9,053 bases of DNA from the NCBI GenBank assembly GCA_028711405.1, contig JAQTSH010000054.1, positions 1-9,053 on the forward strand, read 5' to 3'. The position numbers and the translations under genes are program-made. Source of the stretch: Methanoregula sp. Lineage in GTDB: Archaea > Halobacteriota > Methanomicrobia > Methanomicrobiales > Methanospirillaceae. Shown here piece after piece: positions 1 to 5,569 of this stretch (positions are counted from its first letter, which is position 1; each line of letters starts with the position of its first letter). The notes below the pieces were generated by a model that made no database searches, was not told the origin of the DNA, and saw only the letters and a list, made by a program, of their open reading frames with translations.

Positions 1-1
1 T

Positions 2-109
2 TTTACCATTACCGGTTTAAGCGACAAACACCGGGAGATTTTGGAGTTGATGGATATGGGAATTGGGGTTTATGAAAGGTTTGGGACAATTCAGGAAAGT
101 GATCTTTAA
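2..109 (+). CDS. C-terminal fragment of an unknown protein, 5' end outside the window
   Basis: An open frame enters from the left edge and stops at TAA 107-109. It gives 35 residues that read like a genuine protein tail: it opens FTITGLSDKHREILELMDMG and ends GTIQESDL. The segment LSDKHREILELMDM is a plausible amphipathic helix, followed by a short acidic end. The family is not recognised. Tails of this sort occur in many small regulators and nucleotide-binding proteins, so no function is proposed. There is no clear terminator after the stop. A minus-strand ORF (9-305) runs through the same bases. The two could be genuinely convergent with a 3' overlap, or only one is real. Confidence 0.5.
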   Translation, partial: FTITGLSDKHREILELMDMGIGVYERFGTIQESDL

Positions 110-305
110 AGTGTGCGAACGCCGAGTTGATCTCTCCGGCACCCACGACCGGTTCTACAACCGGAACGACCACTTCAATTTCTGGTATGCTCGGGAAATC
201 CTTTCGTTCAGCCTCCGCAAGGCGTCTTTCGTTCCAGAGAACTATCGATGGAGCGGTGATATCGCTGTTGTTATCCTCCAGGTAATGGAATATCGCGAGT
301 ATCAT
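9..305 (-). CDS. Doubtful small hypothetical protein (98 aa)
   Basis: ATG-started ORF of 98 codons. The first two thirds have believable composition and codon choice (many GAG, CTC, GCG, GTC, ACC), with an unusual valine/proline/glutamate run, EIEVVVPVVEPVVG, at about residues 43-56. The last 30 residues are rich in Pro, Phe and His and overlap antisense the tail of the plus-strand gene at 2-109, which weakens the call. The ribosome binding site is poor: only TGATC a few bases before ATG. The in-frame codons before the ATG contain a stop and no other start. No family was recognised. It could also be a decayed gene or pure chance. Confidence 0.35.
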   Translation of the reverse strand: MILAIFHYLEDNNSDITAPSIVLWNERRLAEAERKDFPSIPEIEVVVPVVEPVVGAGEINSAFAHFKDHFPELSQTFHKPQFPYPSTPKSPGVCRLNR

Positions 306-377
306 GGGGTGATCATGTCAAACTCGCCAGTCCAGGGGATTCCCAATACAGGGTATCATTCATACAACACGCTACAC

Positions 378-384
378 AAAAAAA
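378..384 (-). terminator. U7 tract directly after the DUF2202 gene
   Basis: The plus strand has seven A (378-384) flanked by CAC and GTG, so the minus-strand transcript reads CAC-U7-GUG only 4 nt after the stop codon of the DUF2202 gene. Archaeal RNA polymerase terminates at plain U-rich tracts, so this is a good terminator candidate even without a strong hairpin. Confidence 0.55.
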
Positions 385-388
385 GTGA

Positions 389-1126
389 TTAGATGAGGGG
401 TACCGGCTCGACAGGACTGCCGATGAGTGCGTTGTAATACTCTTTTGTGAGATACGTGGGCGAGTATGTGCCTCCAAACGCGGTAATTGTCTGGGAAAGT
501 GCGCGCAGGCTGTTGCGCGAGAACGCGAGTTCCTGCCGGTAGATGAATTTTACGTCGGCATTGTCAGTCCGGAGGAGGGCAGATTCCAGATCTGCGATAT
601 GCATGTCTTCACTCGTTGCCGCGGCGTTCAAAGCAGAAGCGAGAGATGTGCTTCCGGCATCAACGAACGTGTTATAGAGATTCTGCAATTTCTTGTTCGT
701 GAACTTTCCCGGATCGTTCAGCTCCGGATTTGTGATGTTGTATCTCTGGAGGATGACATTGTCTGCAGTCATATAGATTCCTGCTATCTGTGCAAGGTTC
801 CCAAAGACCGGAACTGATGTGTATTGCTGGGCGAATTTTGCGTAGAGATCACGTTCAAGTTTCTCAGACTCCTGCAGGTAGGTGACATCCTGTTTCTCAG
901 CATCGGATAGTGTTGCCGGGGCGATGGACAAAAACGTTGTTTGCGTTGCGTTCGCATCCGGCGTGGCGATCGTTACTGCCGGGGTCGGTGTGACCCCTGG
1001 GGGAATCGTTGCCGTGGGAGTTGCCGTTGCCTGCACCGGGGGGGAATTCGTCTGGCTCACACACCCTGCGGCGGCGAGTAGTACACAAAGGGCGAGTATG
1101 ACTCCGGAAAATACCATGTTTCGCAT
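389..1126 (-). CDS. DUF2202 ferritin-like domain lipoprotein (245 aa)
   Basis: Start chosen at ATG 1126-1124, where a classic lipoprotein signal begins: MRNM, a hydrophobic core, then lipobox AAGC with Cys22. GGAG lies about 10 nt upstream. A longer frame to 1195 adds only an unlikely leader. Residues 25-62 form a Thr/Pro/Ala linker typical of exported archaeal proteins. Residues about 70-228 match the DUF2202 helical domain as I remember it: SEKLERDLY (87-95), VPVFGNLAQI, FTNKKLQNLY, HIADLESAL, SRNSLRAL and GGTYSPTYL. The protein is probably anchored outside the membrane. Its role is unknown; family relatives are annotated as ferritin-like. Where typical members carry an E-x-x-H-like helix, this one reads AGIY (115-118), and the usual RNHLR is RNSLR (204-208), so metal binding may be lost. 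It stands alone, with its own terminator and a long upstream gap. Confidence 0.85.
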   Translation of the reverse strand: MRNMVFSGVILALCVLLAAAGCVSQTNSPPVQATATPTATIPPGVTPTPAVTIATPDANATQTTFLSIAPATLSDAEKQDVTYLQESEKLERDLYAKFAQQYTSVPVFGNLAQIAGIYMTADNVILQRYNITNPELNDPGKFTNKKLQNLYNTFVDAGSTSLASALNAAATSEDMHIADLESALLRTDNADVKFIYRQELAFSRNSLRALSQTITAFGGTYSPTYLTKEYYNALIGSPVEPVPLI

Positions 1127-1176
1127 ATCATAGACTCTCCGGAGCATGTAATAAGGATTCTCTTTTTGTTCCAGCC

Positions 1177-1225
1177 TGACACCTGTTGGTGTCACGCTGC
1201 CAAACGATGAACCTATGATGGTTCA
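1177..1225. promoter_or_regulatory. Two related 18-bp palindromes upstream of the DUF2202 gene
   Basis: TGACACC-N4-GGTGTCA (1177-1194, perfect 7-bp arms) and TGAACC-N6-GGTTCA (1208-1225, perfect 6-bp arms) are both exactly 18 bp long. Both have TGA/TCA ends and C/G-rich inner arms. Their centres are 31 bp apart, close to three helical turns. They lie 51-99 bp upstream of the chosen DUF2202 start. This is the layout expected for two dimers of one regulator, but single palindromes of this size also arise by chance. Confidence 0.4.
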
Positions 1226-1349
1226 GGCACGATGAGGAGAAACGCCACTTGCCTTCATTCAATCTGAAAATGACGGTTGGGGGGCACCGGTACCACTTAC
1301 CATGAATTTGGATCAATGGATCCTCATCGATTCGGGAATTGAACCGGGT

Positions 1350-1370
1350 AAAAAAGAGTGCCCTTTTGGG
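1350..1370 (-). terminator. Terminator candidate for the DUF2193-DUF2180-aquaporin operon
   Basis: On the minus strand, about 50-70 nt after the aquaporin stop, a small CCC-AAAA-GGG hairpin (1361-1370) is followed by CACTC and then six U (1355-1350). The hairpin is weak, but the U tract fits archaeal termination. The rest of the gap 1127-1419 shows no gene; it holds this site and the two palindromes at 1177-1225. Confidence 0.45.
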
Positions 1371-1419
1371 TTCCCTGGCAATTTTCTGGCTTATGTGTCG
1401 TGTATCCGCCAGTCCCCGA

Positions 1420-2160
1420 TTATTCCGCAGCAATCCGGTCGTAGAACAAAGCTGCCAGCACTGCCCCGACGATTGGACCGATGATGTAGATTGGGAAGTA
1501 TATCCAGAGGTTCGGTCCGCCCAAAACTGAATCGATCAGGTAGGGTCCGAACGTACGTGCGGTGTTGAGCGATGCCCCGGTGATATTTCCTGTTGCCGTG
1601 ATCATTCCGCCGACCGTGAGACCGATGATCAACCCCGCGAATCCGGGTGGAGCACGTTTGTCCACCGCGACCCCCATGATGACGAGCATCAGGACGAATG
1701 TCGCGATCGCTTCTGCGAGAATCGCCTGACCGTACCCGATTCCCGGAAATGGGGCGGTGGCACCCAGTCCGCCCACCGTCACGGCATTCATCCCAACCGT
1801 TAGGGCAAAGAGCAGGCTTCCGCACGCGGCACCGATACACTGGGCGATCACGTACCCGACGGTTTCATTCGCCGGGAACCGTTTCGTCACCGCGAGAGCG
1901 ATGGTCACCGCCGGGTTGAGATGAGCGCCTGAGACCCTCCCCAGTGAGTAGATGACCGCTGCAATTGTGATGGCAAAGACCATCCCGATCGCGAACCAGT
2001 CCCCAAGTCCGCCCAACTGCCCGATCCCGATATTGAACGGGGTCGCAGGATTCGACCCGGCAGCCAGCATGAGCGTCACCGCCGCTGCACCGGCTCCAAA
2101 ATAGACAAGAAGAAGCGTCCCGACCCCTTCTGCAATGCAGCGTGTGGAGAGGGAAGCCAT
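1420..2160 (-). CDS. aqpM: AqpM-type archaeal aquaporin / MIP channel (246 aa)
   Basis: A six-helix channel with two half-helices for water and small neutral solutes in the cell membrane. Start is ATG 2160-2158, which shares one base with the upstream stop (TAATG) and has AAGGGGA five nt before it. The 246 residues equal AqpM of Methanothermobacter as I recall it, and the key positions coincide: Phe62, Ile187 and Arg202 of the selectivity filter, and NPA 82-84 in GAHLNPAVT. The fourth filter position is Ala196, where AqpM has Ser. The second pore motif is NTA (199-201, GASLNTARTFGPYL) instead of NPA; codon 200 is ACC. The C-terminal GPNLWIYFPIYIIGPIVGAV is strongly AqpM-like. It is the last gene of the operon with DUF2193 and DUF2180 proteins and is probably translationally coupled to DUF2180. 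Whether it carries water, glycerol or gases cannot be read from sequence. Confidence 0.96.
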   Translation of the reverse strand: MASLSTRCIAEGVGTLLLVYFGAGAAAVTLMLAAGSNPATPFNIGIGQLGGLGDWFAIGMVFAITIAAVIYSLGRVSGAHLNPAVTIALAVTKRFPANETVGYVIAQCIGAACGSLLFALTVGMNAVTVGGLGATAPFPGIGYGQAILAEAIATFVLMLVIMGVAVDKRAPPGFAGLIIGLTVGGMITATGNITGASLNTARTFGPYLIDSVLGGPNLWIYFPIYIIGPIVGAVLAALFYDRIAAE

Positions 2161-2375
2161 TATTTCCCCTTCCCGAAGGCTGCGCTGCAATCCGGGCAGA
2201 ACATCCTCGGCATCTTCTTTGGCAGTTTCTTTGCGGGGAACGGATACCCGCCTTCCCAGACATCGATATCCTTTCGGATGGTATGGTTCATGCAGGTTCC
2301 CATACCACAGATGGTGCAGACGGCAACCGCGTCCGAATCAAACTGCCCCTCTTTTGCACAGATATAACACATCAT
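2160..2375 (-). CDS. DUF2180 small zinc-binding protein (71 aa)
   Basis: A short cytoplasmic protein with eight regularly spaced metal ligands: C3-x2-C6, C20-x2-C23, C28-x2-H31 and C60-x2-C63. This is enough for two zinc ions, and the order resembles a RING/B-box cross-brace. It matches the DUF2180 family of methanogens (recognised by CYIC...CTICGMGTC.NH...FCPDC). Function is unknown; a protein- or nucleic-acid-contact role is a guess. It starts with two ATG codons (2375 and 2372), and GAGGT lies 7 nt before the first. It begins 33 nt after the DUF2193 stop and its own stop overlaps the aquaporin start, so it is the middle gene of a three-gene operon. The basic tail (KKLPKK, GKGK) is consistent with a binding surface. 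Confidence 0.88.
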   Translation of the reverse strand: MMCYICAKEGQFDSDAVAVCTICGMGTCMNHTIRKDIDVWEGGYPFPAKKLPKKMPRMFCPDCSAAFGKGK

Positions 2376-2408
2376 GGTAATTACCTCACGGGCGCCCGGA
2401 ACCGGGGA

Positions 2409-3908
2409 TCAGACTGCTTCCCTCCACTGGCAGTAACTGTGCCGGAAGTCCATCAGGGCGGCTGATGCACAGTCTTTGCAGATCCGTGCGGGTGCTGCGG
2501 GCGTTTCTTTGTGCAAGGCGATAATATTGGTCATCAGGGTTGCCGTTACCGGCTCGCTTGTCACCAGACATGGGTAGTCGGCGAGGCGCATCATCGCCGA
2601 GAACCGGACGGTCATCGCACAGGCAGGGTAGGCATATCGCTGCGGGTTCGAGATGACTTCGTTTGCGGGAATGGGGGAGAGATCAACAGGGAACCCGCCA
2701 ACCTTCGGTACTGGTACTCCGGCAGTCCCGTTCTGCATACGGCGTGCCTTGTCAACAAGGTGCCAGCCCCGGTACACCATGTCCATGAAATCACAGTTGT
2801 GGAGTTCCACCGCAGCACCGCGTTTCGGGTAGAGCTGGACGTAGTTGTGATACCGTTTTGTCAGCAGGTCAACGACCATGATCGCGTTGAAGCCATCAAG
2901 TTCCAAGATGTACTCGGCGGCACTTGCCGATGCACCGGTGGCAAGGGAGAGGACTTCGTATTCGCTCTTCATCCCGGGGGCAGCTGCCGAAAGTGTCGAA
3001 TCCATCACTTCTGTGACCGATTCGATGACGCTCATGATCACATCGTCCTTGCACATGTTGTACGTGGACTGGGAGATATGATGGGCAACGTCACCAACAC
3101 AATACGCGGGAATGGTGACGATGTTCGCATAGTGGACACTCTCGTCCAGTGCTGCCCTGACCGCTCCAGCCATCTTCTTCCGGTACTCTACCATGTACTT
3201 CCGGCAGTCAAACGAAGATTGCCCCACGCTGTCCATCAGTTCTGCCTGTGCGTTTACGGGGTGGTCGTAGATCTCCTGGATCATCCTGACTTCTTTGTCC
3301 ACAGCGTCTGCAAGTGTTGCACCCGTCTCGACCGCATGGGCAAAGACGTCTCCGATGCCGTAGGATGTGTTCATCCCCCAGGATTTGGCTGCGAGGATCG
3401 TCTGCTTGTGTGCAACCGGAATATCAGTCGTCTTTAAGATCTGGTTGACGATGTTGCTGCTGCTTCCGGGGATGAGAGCAAAGTCAACCACACACGTGGG
3501 ACCGTAGAACCCTGCATACCTCCGGGCTGATTCTCTGCCAATCAGTGCTTCTGCCTTTCCCACAGCTGCGATGAAGGCATCCACGCTCTTTCGAAATGCG
3601 TGATCTTCATCGCAGAGCATCTCCATGATGACCGGGGTCTGGTAGTGCTCGACATACGGGTCGTCCTCCGGGCGGATGGTTGTGGTCAGACTTTTTAATA
3701 TTGTATAGTGAGCTTTCACCGAATCGGTATGCAACTGGAACACTGCTTTCGATTGCGCCCCGATGGCTTTCATTGCCCTGACTGCATCGAGATAGGCTTG
3801 GGCGTCATCGATAACGAATGACTGCCCGCGTTTCTTTTTGATCTGGTTCACGTCCGAGCGCTGGGCAGCCATCGCTTCCGTGATCATCTTATTGATTATG
3901 TCCTGCAT
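2409..3908 (-). CDS. DUF2193 protein of methanogens (499 aa)
   Basis: Large soluble protein of unknown function, recognised as DUF2193 from stretches such as RPEDDPYVEHYQTP (79-92), RYAGFYGPTCVVDFALIPGS (130-149), AAKSWGMNTSYGIG (173-186) and AHHISQSTYNM (275-285). Start is ATG 3908-3906, with a near-perfect AGGAGG 8 nt upstream; the frame is open to 4148, but that extension has no ribosome site and poor composition. No signal peptide or membrane segment is seen. Possible ligand or metal residues are His276-His277 and a C-terminal cluster Cys477-x2-Cys480-x9-His490-x2-Cys493. An Ala/Ser-rich stretch (323-331) precedes a conserved-looking ELDGFNAIMVVDLLTKRYHNY. The family is, to my knowledge, almost confined to methanogens, which suggests a link to their energy or cofactor metabolism. 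It is the first gene of an operon with DUF2180 and aquaporin genes. An antisense 308-codon frame (2511-3437) is a shadow. Confidence 0.93.
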   Translation of the reverse strand: MQDIINKMITEAMAAQRSDVNQIKKKRGQSFVIDDAQAYLDAVRAMKAIGAQSKAVFQLHTDSVKAHYTILKSLTTTIRPEDDPYVEHYQTPVIMEMLCDEDHAFRKSVDAFIAAVGKAEALIGRESARRYAGFYGPTCVVDFALIPGSSSNIVNQILKTTDIPVAHKQTILAAKSWGMNTSYGIGDVFAHAVETGATLADAVDKEVRMIQEIYDHPVNAQAELMDSVGQSSFDCRKYMVEYRKKMAGAVRAALDESVHYANIVTIPAYCVGDVAHHISQSTYNMCKDDVIMSVIESVTEVMDSTLSAAAPGMKSEYEVLSLATGASASAAEYILELDGFNAIMVVDLLTKRYHNYVQLYPKRGAAVELHNCDFMDMVYRGWHLVDKARRMQNGTAGVPVPKVGGFPVDLSPIPANEVISNPQRYAYPACAMTVRFSAMMRLADYPCLVTSEPVTATLMTNIIALHKETPAAPARICKDCASAALMDFRHSYCQWREAV

Positions 3909-3926
3909 GATGCTAACCTCCTGGAC

Positions 3927-3942
3927 ATCACACGCATGTGAT
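3927..3942. promoter_or_regulatory. Palindrome in the leader of the DUF2193 operon
   Basis: ATCACA-CGCA-TGTGAT is a perfect 6-bp inverted repeat lying 4 nt upstream of the AGGAGG site, inside the predicted 5' leader. It could be an operator, or an RNA hairpin that affects ribosome access. Chance occurrence is possible. Confidence 0.3.
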
Positions 3943-3969
3943 TCCTGTAGCCAACAATGGATCTCTCCC

Positions 3970-4006
3970 TTTTTAATACCCACACTCAGTGACAGAACCG
4001 TGTGGG
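3970..4006 (-). promoter_or_regulatory. Predicted promoter of the DUF2193-DUF2180-aqpM operon
   Basis: On the minus strand TATTAAAAA (3978-3970) lies about 65 nt before the start codon and is the best TATA element in the gap. Transcription would start near 3947, leaving a leader of about 40 nt with a strong ribosome site. Immediately upstream, 7-bp arms CCCACAC (3979-3985) and GTGTGGG (4000-4006) flank a 14-nt spacer, a position where an archaeal regulator could block or help TFB/TBP binding. All of this is inferred from sequence pattern. Confidence 0.45.
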
Positions 4007-4039
4007 GATCCGTTGATGGTTTATGGGGGATCGTCGGGT

Positions 4040-4291
4040 TTATACCCGGGTCGGTAGGATCTCGCGGTAATACTCTTTCTGCCCCGTCTTCTCTACATTG
4101 ATTGCCCGGTCGATCTGTCCACAGGTTTTGACAAACGCGGTGGAGCACCCAATCGGTCTATCGGATACCAGAAATGCGATGCAGCATAATATACCAATCC
4201 CGGCACTAGCGATATGGGTATATTGCCTGTGTGAGAAACTCAAACGTTTTCCAATCCCTCCCGGTATGCCATCCGTAATGTAATACTGCAA
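4040..4291 (-). pseudogene. Truncated YeeE/YedE-type sulfur transporter remnant (N-terminal part)
   Basis: An 83-codon frame (first codon TTG, no ribosome site) contains ASAGIGILCCIAFL, then SDRPIGCSTAFV, GQIDRAI and EKTGQKEYYREILP. From memory this follows the N-terminal region of YeeE/YedE (sulfur transport, DUF395) proteins: one membrane helix, SDRPxGCS, an acidic/basic loop and an xxYYxxxxP element. Intact relatives continue with several more membrane helices. Here the frame stops at TAA 4042-4040, right after the first segment, and the promoter of the DUF2193 operon follows. The stop sits in a small hairpin (CGGGT-TTAT-ACCCG, 4035-4048). Residues before the helix do not look homologous. 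A gene cut short by deletion is the simplest reading; a functional one-helix peptide is less likely. Confidence 0.6.
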
Positions 4292-4332
4292 AAAGAGAAC
4301 AATAAACCTATGCCTTTAAACGGACTGAGAGG

Positions 4333-5421
4333 TTACCCTATCGTATCCGACGTGCCCCAGGTTCCCCCGCCGTCAGGGTTGTTGAACAGGCAGGTCTGCC
4401 GGGCGTCCTGTCTCATAAAGTTGGAGAGCCGTAACCCGATGAGGCGGACCTTCTGCCCGTCGAAGAGGTGCCGGAAGAGTGCCTGTGCTCCCGTGCGTAT
4501 CATCGCGGGGTCATCACTATAATGGGAGAGCGTCTTTGACCGGGTTCTTGTCACGAACCCGGTATACCGCACTTTGACCGTCAGGGTCCGGAACCTGAGT
4601 CCTTCATCGAGCAGGTTCCGGTACACATCTGCTGCGAGATGATTTATCGTTGTTACAAGCACCGGTGGATCGTCTGTGTCTTCAAGAAATGTGTGCTCGC
4701 GTGAGATTGACCGGGCGCCTTCCCGTTCCTGCACTTCGCTGTCGTCAGCTCCAGAAGCAGCGTTGTGCATGACGATGCCCCACCGGCCGAATCGTGCGAC
4801 AAGCGCCTGAATGTCATAGGTTCTCAGATCTCCGATGGTGAGGATGCCCATGCTGTTCAGTTCCCTGTCGGTCTTTTTTCCGATGCCGCAAATCTTCCGG
4901 ACGGGCAGGGTCGCAAGAAACGCTGCGACGTTCGTGGGTTCCACAACCATGAGTCCGTCCGGTTTCTTTGCGCCAGATGCAATCTTTGCGACGATCTTTG
5001 AAGGTGCTACACCGATGGAACAGGTGATGCCCAGTCTTGCGCGGATTGTATCTTTAATCTCTTGTGCAAATACCTGTGCCGCACGGTAATCCCCCAGTGG
5101 AGTCACATCGAGAAACGCTTCATCGATACTCACCTGTTCGGACCGGAACTCATGCGACCGGAGGATCGACATGATCTCCCCGGATACCTGCGTATAGAGC
5201 GGAAGATCCGGGGGAAGAAACACGGCATCCGGGCAGAGCGAGTATGCCTGGGAGATGGGCATCGCAGAATGCACCCCACATGCCCGCGCCTCGTAGGAAC
5301 AGGTAGCGACGACGCCCCGCCCGGTGCCGTGCCGTGGATCTGCCCCGATGATGACTGGTCTTTTCGCCAGTTCCGGGCGTTTGTGCATCTCGACAGAAGC
5401 ATAAAAACTGTCCATGTCCAC
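4333..5421 (-). CDS. dinB: DNA polymerase IV, Y-family translesion polymerase (362 aa or slightly longer)
   Basis: Error-prone polymerase that copies past DNA lesions. Numbering from GTG 5421-5419: catalytic Asp2 in VDMDSFYASVE, probable steric-gate Tyr7, SYEARACGV (42-50), catalytic Asp100-Glu101 in SIDEAFLDV, CSIGVAPSKIVAKIASGAKK in the palm, the fingers/thumb GIGKKTDRELNSMGI and a complete little-finger domain. The C-terminus QTCLFNN resembles a weakened PCNA-binding motif (archaeal DinB often end QxSLFxF), followed by a Gly-rich tail. The GTG is the only canonical start, but it would remove the first beta strand, which reads ERIILHVDMD upstream in the same frame. Possible non-canonical starts are ATT 5433, ATC 5430 or CTG 5427, just after AAGGGGAG. 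The gene follows nreA on the same strand by 148 nt. A five-U run (4294-4290) may end the transcript. Confidence 0.95.
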   Translation of the reverse strand: MDMDSFYASVEMHKRPELAKRPVIIGADPRHGTGRGVVATCSYEARACGVHSAMPISQAYSLCPDAVFLPPDLPLYTQVSGEIMSILRSHEFRSEQVSIDEAFLDVTPLGDYRAAQVFAQEIKDTIRARLGITCSIGVAPSKIVAKIASGAKKPDGLMVVEPTNVAAFLATLPVRKICGIGKKTDRELNSMGILTIGDLRTYDIQALVARFGRWGIVMHNAASGADDSEVQEREGARSISREHTFLEDTDDPPVLVTTINHLAADVYRNLLDEGLRFRTLTVKVRYTGFVTRTRSKTLSHYSDDPAMIRTGAQALFRHLFDGQKVRLIGLRLSNFMRQDARQTCLFNNPDGGGTWGTSDTIG

Positions 5422-5569
5422 ATGCAGGATAATCCGCTCCCCTTGTGGAATCGTGACGCAGGATGGGGGGGTTGACTGTCCGGTGTCTGTACCAGATAAA
5501 GAACACTCTTTTCTGGATGGAGGTTGGGGGTTCGGGATTTCCGGGAGCAGGGACAGGACAACACCCCGG

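Noticed and set aside
63..392. Plus-strand ORF of 109 codons
   Set aside because: Composition rich in Arg, His, Asn and Tyr; no ribosome site at its start; a GGTGATC inside it touches an internal ATG with zero spacing. It is probably a shadow.
2511..3437. Plus-strand 308-codon ORF antisense to the DUF2193 gene
   Set aside because: Reads as the reverse shadow of a well-supported family member (many Cys, His and Arg) with no ribosome site.
3927..3942. CRP-type operator
   Set aside because: The arms are in the order ATCACA...TGTGAT with only 4 nt between, opposite to the TGTGA-N6-TCACA arrangement.
2409..4148. Longer DUF2193 frame starting at 4148
   Set aside because: The extra 80 residues run through the promoter region, lack a ribosome site and are unlike the family; ATG 3908 has AGGAGG.
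5130..5564. Minus-strand ORFs over the dinB 5' end (5130-5564, 5150-5506)
   Set aside because: They are other frames of dinB; considered as possible 5' ends joined by an indel in the G7 run, but neither gives a family-like N-terminus.
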